Source of the DNA: Carex sylvatica | Taxonomy: Eukaryota; Streptophyta; Magnoliopsida; Poales; Cyperaceae | Assembly: GCA_964058845.1 (NCBI GenBank) | Contig: CAXKVR010000001.1 | Coordinates: 496,001-560,000 of the forward strand | DNA: 64,000 nt | Direction: 5' to 3' | Program-made: the position numbers and the translations under genes | Notes under the pieces: generated by a model | Databases searched by the model: none | The model's input: the letters and a program-made list of their open reading frames with translations, nothing else | What the model was told of the DNA's origin: nothing | In this document: positions 1 through 11,534 of the stretch, piece by piece | Numbering within the stretch: the stretch's first letter is position 1 | Layout of the letters: every line of letters starts with the position of its first letter

Positions 1-1149
1 ATGTTGATCAAATAAAATAGGCAATTCTATTTCTTTTCTCTTGATTAAAATAAAAATAAATACAATTTATGGTTACCAGTTACCAAACAATTTTGGTCTG
101 TGTCGATTGGTCAAGAACCCTCTTTGAGTTTACGGAGAAAAAACTATTGTAATAATGCATAATTTTCTAGTGGCAGTGCTGCCTCTTCCAAATCTGAATT
201 ATAAAAAGATCACAAACAAACCTATACTAGATGAAAAGATTCTCTTTGAAATTTCAGAGAGGAAAACAAGACAAATTGAACACTCTAACCATCAATTTGT
301 ATCGAACTTAATAGAAGTGGAATGCTTTATATTGTAGAACATTCATAGCTCGAGCTATATTAAGTACTAATTTCTTACCAACACATATTAAACATTCAAT
401 ATTAACATCATAAGCATAGTATATACACACCATCCTCATCAAGCATCCCCAAAATCTTGACGTAGAGCGCAACGGTAGGAAACATACAAACTTACCTTAC
501 ATCAGGTGAAAACTCAGGGTCAATGCCTTTCTCTTTCCTATTATCAACCTTTCCAGATAAGATGCGAAGCATGGGAAAACATGCATTAATAAAAAGTAAA
601 TGCAGCAAAATGTGAATATGTCAGATACAAATTTACTGGTACAGTAACATTCCTACAAACTACCAAAGAGATTGTACTTTAACAGCATGTAAAACGCATT
701 ATAATGAAAATTTATTAAGGTTTGGTACAGTTCAAATAGAAAATTGGTACCACAGGCACACTTTAATCATCCCTGATTTAGATTTTGCAGAGGATTTTTT
801 TTTTGTTCTTCTGCTAACATTCCTGTTAGAAGTTTGGTCCTAATAAATATTAGCAAAGAAAAGGGTAGAAAATTGCGGAAAAAAAAACAACAAATGTAGG
901 GTTAATTGGGTCTCAAATAATTCTCAATGTGTTGGTGTTTGTTGTAGTCATCAAATTTATCAGGAAAGGAATGGTTCCAACTGGTACGTAGACACACCAA
1001 AATTTAGGAAAATGCAATTCAAAATTGACTGGTGCAATATTGAAAAATAGTACTAATTTATTTAGTTAGAGAGTGCATTAGGGATGGAGAAAATGCACAT
1101 TTTTTTATCATCACAGAGACGTCGGCGTTGCGCATGAAAAATACCAAGC
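1..1149. other. Non-coding stretch, no gene recognised
   Basis: AT-rich sequence without a long reading frame. One short piece on the minus strand, about 577 down to 496, reads open (MLRILSGKVDNRKEKG is part of it) and ends at a good donor, GTAAGT, so it could be an orphan exon. No acceptor or partner exon was found, so it is not called as a gene. Confidence 0.5.
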
Positions 1150-1154
1150 ATAAG

Positions 1155-1690
1155 CATAGTAGCTACTGTCGCACCTGGCACCAGAAGGCTTCGTTGGATT
1201 CTCTCATGCTATGGAAAATTGTAATGGCTTCATTGGACATACCATTTTGTGCATACATGTTAAAATCTGATCAAATGTAGATTAAGTTTTGTTGTGAAAC
1301 CAAAAAGATTGTAAAATGCAGTAAGCAAGCATACATACCCTGTGATCATCAAATTCCAAATAAAGTCGTCTTTTTTACTGACAGAATCAAAGACACGCCG
1401 CACTTGGAATGCATAGTGATCAAGGCTGAGCTGACAAAAGATCCGATTTCCCATTTTTTTTGTGGCCAGTGAAGATAGGCCTCAAGCCATTTCCCCGTTT
1501 CCAAATCACCGCGGTCACCACAGGCAGCAAGGACGCCAAGTAGAGTGACATTGTTGGGGTCCCACCCGTCAGGAGACCAAATCCTTTACAGGAATTTGAT
1601 CGAACACCTTGTGTGCAGAGACAGGCTGGCCGCACCTAACGTACATGGTGATGAGGGAATGCAAGGTATGGAATCCGTATCACCCCAAGT
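1155..1690 (-). pseudogene. Pentatricopeptide-repeat (PPR, PLS class) pseudogene fragment
   Basis: On the minus strand, three blocks in different frames read as consecutive PPR motifs. The first, about 1680-1570, contains HSLITMYVRCG and VFDQIPVKDLVS followed by a stop where Trp is expected. The second, about 1565-1400, contains NNVTLLGVLAACGDRGDLETG and SSALITMHSKCG. The third contains WNLMITGY and MYAQNGMSNEAITIFHSM. PLS-class PPR proteins bind organellar RNA and act in editing or processing. The motif order resembles the At2g34400 type of Arabidopsis PPR protein (inference from memory of the family). The gene is broken: a stop and a frame shift follow the first block, and about 70 bp flanked by the direct repeat TGTATGC interrupts the ITGY/AQNG junction. 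Both ends are missing, and no upstream PPR motifs were seen. Confidence 0.7.
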
Positions 1691-2984
1691 ACCTGAGGTG
1701 CAAGCTAAAAATCAGGACTGTTCTTTTATCATGACACAAATCAAAGCAGCCCCCTACAGTCACAGCAGCTTTTAAATTAAGTTTGATTTGAATATAATTA
1801 ATCTGGACCGTTCGTTCTTTTAAATTGCATCTCAAGTACCTGGGCGGATACACATGGGCAGACCCAAGAAGAAATTGGGATAGGCAAGTGCCTACCCTTA
1901 GATTTGAATTTTTATTTTCAATCCAGTACTAATTGTTCAGTGTGCCTACTCTTGGAACGATGTAGTGCCTATTCCTGGCCTGAACTAGTCTGATTTTTGA
2001 ACTGATTATGTCTGTGCTTTGCTCAATTTTTCATATTTTGTTTTTTTATGACTGTAATGCTCTATCTCGTAAATATAATGACGGAGAAGAAGAGAACAAT
2101 AAATGTTTGACGGTGAAACCTATTATTACAATGCTAACGAAATGGGCTGGTATAACTTTTTGAACATTTTATTATTTAATACATATATTTCGGTTAAATT
2201 TTTATCTAAGTTTTAATTTCAATTTGCTAATTTGTTAATAACAGTTCCACTTTAAACTGTGTCAAACGAATTTTTAATTAGCATAGAAAAAATATTTCAA
2301 TATGATGTCAATTGATTTCATGATTATAACATATTTGTAATAAACATAGTTATAGGAATTGAGTTGCAATTGTGTACCCGATAAATTAATAAGTTTGAAC
2401 CCGATTAGCTATTTAAATCCGATTAATGCCCTACTATGAAAGAAATCCTGAACTCGCCCCTGTGGATACGCATTCCAGGGTATGTGGGTGGGAGAGGAAA
2501 CCGTGTTTTTCAACGAGAAATTTGTATCCTATGCATTACTCAAAAAAGAATCTTTTAAGTTAATACATCTGGACTGTTCAACTAGTTTTAAGATTCATGC
2601 TAATTAAATTCGCACTAATATTAAAGACTCTATTTTTTAAATAGGGACCAAATGAAATCCATTTACAATCAGACGGCTGATACTATTAACTCAAAAGAGC
2701 ATCTTTTGAGTTAATGCAGCTTCAGCGAGGGAATGAGCGGATTGGGCGAAAGGCATGTGATTAAGATTTGAGAAATAAAAAAGGGAAGATGTAACTGTGT
2801 AAGAGTCGAGAGAAAGAGAGGAACGGAGAAATAAAAAAAAAAAAATTGGACTTTGACCTTTTTAAACCCAAAAGAAAAAAATAATAATTGAAGGGTCATT
2901 TATTTCTAATCTTTCTCGTAATTTTTGTTTAGAAAATGGATCCCAGTAGTGCCAATACTATTACTACCTAGTTGTCGACGGATC
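1691..2984. other. Intergenic stretch with transposon debris
   Basis: No coding region recognised. A short motif near 1875-1980 (GGCAAGTGCCTACCCT and following) recurs in diverged form near 28430-28530 (GGCGGTTGCCTACCCC), which suggests the end of an unidentified dispersed repeat. The rest is AT-rich and featureless to the eye. Confidence 0.4.
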
Positions 2985-3160
2985 CGTATCCTCCCAGGTA
3001 TCTGACTCAACACAATTGGAAAAGGACGGTTCAGATTTAATTTCATCCGATTTATTCTCGGGATGACTGAGGGGGGAGTATTATTTGAGCTTTGAGATTC
3101 GTGACAAGTTAAAAAGAACAATTTTGGATTATCCAATTTAATTGTACTCGGTCTGGCAAC
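2985..3160. repeat. Dispersed repeat, also at 41700-41860 and, inverted, at 53480-53700
   Basis: The block carrying ACGGTTCAGATTTAATTTCAT, then TTTGAGCTTTGAGATTCGTG, then ACAAGTTA is nearly the same at 41706-41850. In inverted, more diverged form it occurs at about 53485-53690, where AACTTGGCATGAATCTCAAAG and GAACCG can be aligned. It sits at the distal edge of the CLC duplication. Its element class is unknown; no terminal repeats or target duplications were found. Confidence 0.5.
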
Positions 3161-5989
3161 ATGAGAGAATGTGAAAATACCAAAAAAATCCTTGATGTTT
3201 ACTTAAATATTGAAGACTTTCAACCTTACACCTGAGTTATATATAATTAAATACTAAATACTCAAACCTTATCAAATGGAAAGCAAAAGTAATCTGGAAA
3301 TACATCTGCTGTTATTCCTTGGAACCTGCTTTCTTATTCTACCTGTTTCAATTTTTGCATGCGCAAATCTCAACGAAAATTAATGGTTAGGATCGGAATA
3401 ACAGGTTCCTGTAATTCCTTTGGAATAGCAGAAGATTTATTTCCAAGTAATCTATATTTTTTTTTTTTCTCGAAACAAATGCAAATTTGGAGACTGATTT
3501 ATTTCAGACTAAAATTATTCGATCAAATTATATTGTTAAACTAAAATTATTTGTAACATATTAAATGTTCCTAAATCAGCTGAAATAATAGGTAAAAAAT
3601 TATATTTGAATCTGTTACTTTTGTTGAATTTGCATGATCTGTATTTACATAATTGGAACCCTTTTATGAATTCAAAATTCTGATTTTGTTAGGACTCCAC
3701 CCAAATCCAATTAGTTGACATGTAGCACAAGTGCACAACTCAAAACGACATGCGATCATAAATTAGTTGCACAATTGTTTTTCTCCTTTTCATTGGTGCT
3801 GATTTTCGTATTGTATTCAAATTAGACCTAAACTATTGCATAGATACGAATATCGTATCAAATACGATACGAATACAATAATATGGTAATTTTTAAAAAT
3901 CTAAAATATGAAACATCTATTATAATTATCTTATTCTTATAGTATTACAAATTTAGCAGAAAACAATTGTATTGTCAAATAATTGATAAAAAACATTCAA
4001 ATACAGATACAAAAAAATAATTGTCAGATAATTAAGTTGGGACGCTTTTTTATTTATTTATTTTAATAAGCCGGATAAGTAATTGTGCAAGTAAAGCGGT
4101 TCAAAGAAATAGAAACACCATTTCCAAAAAAAAGTGAAAAGCAAAAGAAAAAAGTTAAGACAATTTATCTCAGAGACAATGTCATGATCAATCAACGGGT
4201 CAGATCTAATAAAGAATAACATTACATTTAGAAACAAATCCAGACGGTACCTTGATACTTTTGTACTAGGCATAGCAAAAATAGTAGGTAACAGTACATT
4301 AAACGACTATATTAGCCTCTCTGTAATATAAATATCGACACCAGTATACCACTATGTACAAATATAATAAATGAAATTCATCATTTTTCCGCATACTATT
4401 TCTGACTACCGCACAAATTATAAGCCTATGGTAAGAAGAAATAATTCATGTTGTTGCACGAAGTGGTTTCGTGGGCTTGAGATGCGGGAAAAGACCGAGA
4501 ATATGCTCCGGCATGAAGTCATGCCTCGTCAAAATTCCAACAACAGGTGGCCCCTGTAAAAACAAAAATCAGCAAGTACACACTAAGCATAAACTTAATT
4601 TCTAATTATGACTATTAGATGAAATCTTTGTAACATGAACCCACGATATTGGACCAGTAACAACAGGTTAATTCCAATGCTGGTAGTCTGAAACTCAACA
4701 AGAAAATCTCAAGAATCAATAAATTAGGTACACAATAAAGTTGTTGTTATGCAGGAATTATTGAATCAGAACAGCAATACTGGTACACAGTTTTACAATA
4801 TACCAGCAGAGAGAGGGAGAGATTCTTACGTTAGGATTCTTTGGTACAACACAGAGATGTCTCAATCCGAGAGCCCGAAATAGAATATGAGCCTTGGCAA
4901 GAGACAAAGTCTCAGCAACAGTGTAAGGTGAGGTATTTACAATCAGGTGCATGTCTACATACATCTCCATCTCCTCATCTGTTATCTCCAAATCCTCTAA
5001 CTTGAGTCCTTTACCCAAACCTGATTTCCCAAAATCACTTGTGCCAAAACTCATCAACACATTCTCACGTGGCTGTCTTACCCTATCCTTTGTAAACCTC
5101 TTCCCATTTAGTAAAACCAACAGATGTGACCTCAAAACCAACCCAATTAACTCGGGCGTATCAGAAAGAGGCGGCTCGTCTACCACAGGAAACCCGTTAT
5201 GACCCGTCAACCGCAAAGCATAGATTATGTTCCCCACCCTCTCAACACCTGAGAAACTAATAAGTGGCCCCAAGATTACATCCCTGGTGGCTAAGTGCCG
5301 CATGTATGGTTCAGCATGGGCCTCCATATATGGCAGCCCTTTCATTATCACAATCTGATCATACACCCCCTTGTTAAAACCATTGGCAATAGTTTTTGAT
5401 ATGAGAAGAACAAGCATCACTAAAGGAAGCATCAATAATTCATTGGTGAGCTCTAACAATATGATGCAGACTGACACTGTCATACGCATTGTGCTGCCGA
5501 GAAAAGAGGCGGCACCGAGTAGAGCAAACAAGCCGGGGTCGAGGTTGGTGATGGTCCCAAGAATGGTCCCCACGAACCTACCGTAAGTGGCCCCAGCGAG
5601 AATAACAGGGATGAAAAGACCAGAGGGGACAGCAATGCCATAGGTCATGATGCCGAGGCTGTAGATGGCAGTGAAGAAGATGAAGAGAGAGGAGAGGTGG
5701 AACTCGTTTTGGGTGCCGGAGCTGAAGAGGTTGCGAATGGCGTCATCGTTGGTGTTGAAGAAGAGGGAGGCGAGGCCATTGTAGTACCCAGGAGGGCACT
5801 GAAAGTTTTTGTAGTTGCCTGATCGGCTGACTGTCGGGCACTCCTCGACGGCATCAGCCGGGCATTTCGTGCAGCTCGCCAGCCAAGGGAGGCCGAAGGA
5901 ACAGCATGAGGTAAGCAGTGAGATTGTGATTGTTAGGAGGATCTTGAATGGAGCACCCCTCCTGACAGAATAATTTGAAAGCCAAAAAA

Positions 5990-6296
5990 TATTAGGATAT
6001 CATATAAAATGTATTTGCAGACAAAATTTTATATTTTTTACAATCTTTTTACTATTTTTTAGATAGGTAGAAAATCACTTGATCCAAAAATTCTAGATCA
6101 TTCAAAGTAGTGATTTTGTATCTATCTTAAAAAATAGTAACAAAATTCTAAAAAATGTAAAATTTTAGTCTGCAAATACATTTTTTATATGAAGATTACG
6201 TTGAACGAATCAAATTGGCTATTTGAACTTTGAAAACAAAGATATTGTACCATAGTACGGAACAATCCGCACTATGCATAGTAGCCTAGCCTTACT
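5990..6296. mobile_element. Degenerate foldback MITE in CLC intron 5 (copy 1)
   Basis: An imperfect inverted repeat: TTTTACTATTTTTTAGATAGGTAGAAAATCA on one arm (given as two overlapping motifs, TTTTACTATTTTTTAG and AGATAGGTAGAAAATC) is mirrored by TAGTAACAAAATTCTAAAAAATG on the other, ending in GCATAGTAGCCTAGCC. The same element sits at the same place in copy 2 (47488-47794), so it was there before the duplication. Its core resembles the MITEs at 7097, 26528, 30392 and 31236. Confidence 0.6.
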
Positions 6297-6419
6297 CAAA
6301 TTATAATGACCCTTTTGCCCACTATTCTAAATTAAAGTGATATTGACACTAGTGGAAAAACAGGAATCAGGATCGGCCTATCAGGATCGGTTATATTAAA
6401 CAACCGATACTAATATCTA

Positions 6420-6571
6420 TCTGGATCGGTTTTCTATTATGAAACCGATTCAGATAGTTTTTTTTTCCCCTTCAGAACCAACTTTAAAAAAAAAAAAAAA
6501 AAAAAACTATCTGGATCGGTTGTATCATAAAGAACCGATCCAGATACTTTTTTTTTTTTTTTCAGAACCAA

Positions 6572-6621
<50 letters not shown>

Positions 6622-6696
6622 ATCTGGATCGGTTGTATCATAAAGAACCGATCCAGATACTTTTTTTTTTTTTTTTTTCAGAACCAACTTTAAAAA

Positions 6697-6727
<31 letters not shown>

Positions 6728-6808
6728 TATCTGGATCGGTTATATCATAAAGAACCGATCCAGATACTTTTTTTTTTTTTTTTTTTTTTTTCAGAACCAA
6801 CTTTAAAA

Positions 6809-6839
<31 letters not shown>

Positions 6840-6918
6840 TCTGGATCGGTTGTATCATAAAGAACCGATCCAGATACTTTTTTTTTTTTTTTTTTTTTTT
6901 CAGAACCAACTTTAAAAA

Positions 6919-6949
<31 letters not shown>

Positions 6950-6984
6950 TCTGGATCGGTTGTATCATAAAGAACCGATCCAGA

Positions 6985-7019
<35 letters not shown>

Positions 7020-7092
7020 TTGGTTTTGAAAAAAAAAAAAAAAAAAAAAAAGTATCTGGATCGGTTCTTTATGATACAACCGATCCAGATAG
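6420..7092. repeat. Array of GGATCGG hairpins with poly-T/poly-A spacers
   Basis: At least six units of about 115 bp. Each has an imperfect palindrome (TATCTGGATCGGTT, a short loop around GTATCATAAAG, then AACCGATCCAGATA), a poly-T run, CAGAACCAACTTT and a poly-A run. (TA)n tracts appear in the later units. The last unit is inverted. Similar units recur at 8400-8780 and 9670-10060. These are the CACTA subterminal repeats, amplified well beyond the usual extent. Confidence 0.85.
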
Positions 7093-7096
7093 TTTT

Positions 7097-7935
7097 TTTA
7101 TATAAGCATATCCCCACATATGCTTATAACTCATTTTTGTGCTTCCAATGTCCAAATGGTCGATCTGAACCGTTCATCTTGTTCTCCATATTAATATGTG
7201 CTTGGAGACTAAATTTTATATTTTTCTGAATTTTTTTACTATTTATTAAGCCATTTTGAAAATCGCTGATCCAACGGTGGCTGCACAAAACATTAAAATC
7301 AGCAGCCACCGTTGGATTAATAATTTTCAAAGTGGCTTAATAAATAGTAAAAAAATTCAGAAAAATGTAAAATTTAGTTTCTAAGCACATATTAATATGG
7401 AGAACAAGATGAACGGTTCAGATCGACCATTTGGACATTGAAAGCACAAAAATGAGTTATAAGCATATGTGGGGATATGCTTATATAAGCATAGGAGGTT
7501 GGCTACTATGCTTATATAAGCATATCCCCACATATGCTTATAACTCATTTTTGTGTTTTCAATGTCCAAATGGTTGATCGGAACCGTTCATCTTGTTCTC
7601 CATATTAATATGTTCTTGGAGACTAAATTTTACATTTTTCTGAATTTTTTTACTATTTATTAAGCTAATTTGAAAATCGTTGATCCAACGGTGGCTTAAC
7701 AAAACAGTAAAATCAGAAGCCACCGTTGGATCAGAGATTTTCAAATTAGCTTAATAAATAGTAAAAAAATTCAGAAAAATATAAAATTTAGTCTCCAAAA
7801 ATATATTAATATGGAGAACAAGATGAACGGTTCCGATCGACCATTTGGATATTGAAAATACAAAAATGAGTTATAAGCATATGTGGGGATATGCTTATAT
7901 AAGCATAGTAGCCAACCTCTAAGCATAGTAGCCAA
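7097..7935. mobile_element. Two nested foldback MITEs (Mutator-like), one inserted in the other's end
   Basis: The outer element runs from about 7097 (left end cut short, starting at TATATAAGCATATCCCC) to AGCCAACCTC at about 7939. A second full element, starting GAGGTTGGCTACTATGC and ending GTAGCCAACCTC, lies in its right arm at about 7495-7920. The inner one is flanked by the 9-bp duplication TAAGCATAG, a Mutator-like length. Each arm pair is almost palindromic around CCAACGGTGGC. The same family occurs alone at 30392-30816. Confidence 0.8.
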
Positions 7936-8509
7936 CCTCATAAATATGTATAAGTTATCAGATATTTAGAATGTTATTTTTTAAAATAATTTTATAAATA
8001 ATTTACAAATAACTTATATAATTTATAAATAATTTATATGTTATGATATTATATGAATAAGTTATCATATTTTGATATATAAATTATTTTTTAAATATTT
8101 TTTTGTAAAATAAGTTATCATATTTTGATATATAAATTACTTTTTAAAACTTATTTCATTTTTATTTTTAGTGGTTTGAAAATATCAAAACTAAATAAAT
8201 TTCATTCTTCTTAAAATCTTATTTGATGTAACAAATATTTGTAACTTACATTTAACTAATTTATGAAGAAAAACATTTTTTTAGAAATAATTTTTAGGGA
8301 GCAATGTTGTTTAACATTTCTCATTATAATAATTTATTTATAAAAAAATTTCTGGAATTTTGAAGAAGTAATTTATTTATGCAAAATATAACACACACAA
8401 ATATAAACACTATCAGGATCTGTTCCTACCTCCAGAACCGATCCAGATACTCTGAAAAAAAAAAAAAAAAGTATCTGGATCGGTTATTTATGATACAACC
8501 GATCCAGAT

Positions 8510-8553
<44 letters not shown>

Positions 8554-8786
8554 TTGGTTCTGAAAAAAAAAAAAACTATCTGGATCGGTTCCATAATAGG
8601 AAACCGATCCAGATAGTATCTAGATCGGTTTTTATAAACAACTGATCCTGATAGTGAACTATCAGGATCGGTTGTTTATAAAAACCGATCCAGATACTAT
8701 CTGGATCGGTTTTTTATAAACAACCGATCCTGATAGTTGAACTATCAGGATCGGTTGTTCTAAACAACCGATCCTGATAACTCACT

Positions 8787-9000
8787 AGGGTTCTTATTTT
8801 CATTCCGCGCCTCTCATTTTCAACTTAGCGAAAATCAAACCTGCCTCTCAACTCCTCCGTCTCTTTCTCTGTCTCATTCTCTCCCTTTTCTAGGGTTCTT
8901 ATTTTCATTTTGCATCTCTCATTTTCAACTTTGCAAAAATCAAACCCACCTCTTAACTCGTTCGTCTCTCTCTCTCTGTCTCCGGCGTCTCTCAACTTAG
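8787..9000. repeat. Direct duplication of a pyrimidine-rich, leader-like sequence inside the CACTA element
   Basis: Two adjacent copies of about 105 bp begin CTAGGGTTCTTATTTTCATT and continue through CTCTCATTTTCAACTT, AAAATCAAACC and a CT-rich tail. The composition recalls a plant 5' leader, and the stretch after it (9030-9150) is somewhat GC-richer. It could be a captured or element-borne promoter/leader, but no coding sequence could be recognised. Confidence 0.5.
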
Positions 9001-9732
9001 CAATCTTTGTCTCTCTCTGTCTCGATCAAGTAAAAAAAAGGCGAAGAAGACGAAAACTGATAAGGATGTGCCATCAATCTCTTCCAAGTTCATGGAATGA
9101 GATGAAGGATGATGTCCCAGTAGCTTATGCCCTTAAATTATACTTAAGGTACATACTATTTATTTTCTCAAATCTCTTATGCACATTTGAGCATATTTTG
9201 TATTTTTAATTTACACTAAATTGCAGTATTAAAGTTTATGGTTTCAATTTTTTTTTTTTTTTCATTTGAGCAAGGTCTTTTGAGATTATTCAATCGGCGG
9301 TGAAGAGGTACACTTTGAGGTATGCGCGCTAGCTAGGTTTTTCTTGTCTTTCAATTTAAATAATACATGCATCAAAGATGCACAAGCAAGCAATTAATGA
9401 TATAAATATTTGTTCAGATTTTGAAGCTTGCACTAAAGGAGACGATAAAAGATGGAGTGTCATACATGTGGCTAAATTTTATTTTGCTATTGCACCAAGT
9501 TTCTTCAATTATTGTACTTTTTTTTGTGTTTCATGAATTTTATTTTGTGTTCTTAATTGATTTTGAGCTCCAATAAATCAATGGTAAATAAAAAAAAAAA
9601 TTATATTGGTCAGCAAATATATATGGAAGCTGGCCAAATAAAAAAAATATTTTTTTTAGATCCAATATAACATCAGGATCGGTTGTTTTGAAACAACCGA
9701 TCCAGATAGTTTTTTTCTCCCTTCAGAACCAA

Positions 9733-9774
<42 letters not shown>

Positions 9775-9812
9775 ATCTGGATCGGTTATTTATGATACAA
9801 CCGATCCAGATA

Positions 9813-9844
<32 letters not shown>

Positions 9845-11293
9845 TTGGTTCTGAAGGGAAAAAAAAAAAAACTATCTGGATCGGTTTCATAATAGGAAAC
9901 CGATCCAGATAGTCAGTTATCTGGATCGGTTCTATAATAGTGAACCGATCCAGATAACTAACTATCTGGATCGGTTCCATTGAAGGAACCGATCCAGATA
10001 GGTGATTATCTGGATCGGTTAAATAACCGATCCAGATTATTGTAGTATCTGTATCGCCTTCATCAGGATCGGGTGTATTCCGATACTAATATGCGTTTAT
10101 AACCGATCCTGATTCGTTATTTTCCACTAGTGTGAGCCAAGCAAATTTTAGAATTTGTGATCCAAATAAACTAGAATTTGGTTTGGACCAGCTAACATGA
10201 AAAATTAACTAAGGGAAATTAATTTGTTTTACATACTCGTTGATAATGCTGTAAGTGCGAAGGAGCTTATCCAAAAGGAAATTGAAGAGGCCTCCAAATA
10301 CACCACCGACTACACCAAGAACCAAAATTGCAATCAAATCCGGCGTGCTATAAGTGGCAACAGATTCACTTAGGTCAAACATTATCAAGCCTCCTTTGCC
10401 GAATAAACCACATTTCCCTTTCCTACAGTACTCAATGAGGCCTCTCAGTACCAGAGCAACAATAGCTGTTGTGAAGAAAGTTCTCCACAGAAGTGCACTA
10501 CGCCACCTGTCAAAGCAACCAAAAACTTTAAAATTGGCTTTATTTCTAATTTTGTATATATGAGAGTAGGATGCCGTTATGAGTTTTAGATTTTTATTTC
10601 ATTAATCTCATTGCAATAAGCAGAAACTTATTTATCCGTTTTTACTATGATATCACTTTCATTTCTCTATGATAACTTGTGTGATTGGAAATGATTAATA
10701 CTATCAATTCCTGCATGAAAGGGATTTTCCATGTAATATTTTCTAATAGAAACTAAGTCAATGTCAAGGAAAACCCTCGATGCCCTCATACCAGAACAAG
10801 GGTCACCACTCCCTCCTGTCGAAGATTTCCCAATGTTCGTACCAATTAATTGGGTTCGGTAATTCATATAATTTTACATTTTTTATTAAATAAGCATAAA
10901 TTATTCATACCATGAAGCCGCTTCTTCAAGTGCAAAAAGCACACCTCCAACAGGGGCACGGAAGGCAGCTGCAACCCCAGCAGCAGAACCACAAGTAATG
11001 AGGTTGCGCCGGTCTCTATCATTCTTGAAATATCTGAGCCCTCTCCATGTCAGATGGTACTTGCGGGACCCACCCTGACCAAGCAGGTTAGCAATACAAG
11101 CCCCTGTATGCACCATGGGCCCCTCTTTGCCTAGTACAAATCCTGCCGATACACCAAGAATTGAACCAAATATCTGACAAATGGGGAGAAGAAACACACC
11201 AGATTAAGTGAAGGATTGTATGTCACTTTTGCAAATTGCCCCCCAACATTTTGAACATATTCAGAATTAATGCAAAACTTTTCAAACAAAAAG

Positions 11294-11511
11294 TATTACA
11301 GCTGGTACCACAGCTGATTTGCATCAATGATACAGCTCGTATGTACCAATGATAGCTGGCATATATATTCTATTTATTTTGTTTCCTTTGCTTAAAATAT
11401 ATTTCCTTTTATTTTATTTCCTTTATTTGAGAAAGGTTACTGTATATAAGATTACATTGTATCCTTGTAAAGGTTAAGAAAACAGAATATAAAGTATTCT
11501 AAATCTTCTCA
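11294..11511 (+). repeat. Left LTR of the Copia element
   Basis: 218 bp, from TATTACAGCTGGTACC to TAAATCTTCTCA. It matches the right LTR without a difference that I can see. The tract ACTGTATATAAGATTACA near 11441-11458 holds a TATATAA box, a likely promoter for the genomic transcript. Confidence 0.95.
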
Positions 11512-11524
11512 TGGTATCAGAGCC
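11512..11524 (+). promoter_or_regulatory. Primer binding site for initiator tRNA-Met
   Basis: TGGTATCAGAGCC follows the LTR with no spacer. This is the usual plant Copia primer site, complementary to the 3' end of initiator methionine tRNA, where minus-strand synthesis starts. Confidence 0.92.
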
Positions 11525-11534
11525 ATAATCAATC

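Larger units (their letters stand above)
6347..10132. mobile_element. Non-autonomous CACTA (En/Spm-type) DNA transposon
   Basis: The element starts CACTAGTGGAAAA and ends TTTTCCACTAGTG, giving terminal inverted repeats of about 30 bp that share CACTAGTGGAAAA and GAATCAGGATCGG. The 3-bp target duplication TGA flanks it (6344-6346 and 10133-10135). The empty site, GATATTGAGCCAAGC, is intact at the same place in copy 2. A CACTA start and a 3-bp duplication define the superfamily. The subterminal regions are packed with the motif ATC(T/A)GGATCGGTT in both orientations, the usual transposase-binding layout of CACTA elements. No transposase coding region was found, so it would need help in trans. 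Nested inside are two MITEs (7097-7935) and a pyrimidine-rich direct duplication (8787-9000). Confidence 0.92.
4446..11173 (-). pseudogene. 5'-truncated CLC-c type chloride channel/transporter copy (exons 4-7 only)
   Basis: Four exons on the minus strand match exons 4-7 of the complete gene at 45948-50716 with the same lengths and phases: 10911..11173, 10237..10506, 4830..5961 and 4446..4553. Exons 1-3 (N-terminus, first helices and the GSGIPE selectivity motif) are absent: homology ends at 16156, and no counterpart was found up to the WAK gene. The frames are still open and GKEGP, FALEE, GLFIP and both CBS regions are readable. However, the copy has changes at normally conserved positions: RRNLITCG for RRDLITCG, FLGSTMR for FLGGTMR, SKTIANGF for SKTIADGF and DVILG for DVISG. 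Intron 5 holds a 3.8-kb CACTA element and the intron 3 remnant a 4.8-kb Copia element. Without a start and the first third of the channel it cannot encode a normal transporter. A chimeric transcript is possible but not shown. Confidence 0.9.

Noticed and set aside
6420..7092. Regularly spaced palindromes resembling a CRISPR array
   Set aside because: Spacers are poly-T/poly-A and near-identical, the context is a plant CACTA transposon, and there are no cas genes.
6439..7229. Open frames with Lys and Phe runs
   Set aside because: They run through poly-A and poly-T spacers of the CACTA hairpin array.
10667..10867. Open frame conserved in both CLC copies (also 48375-48575)
   Set aside because: It lies wholly within intron 4. 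The conservation comes from the recent duplication, and flanking exons splice cleanly around it.
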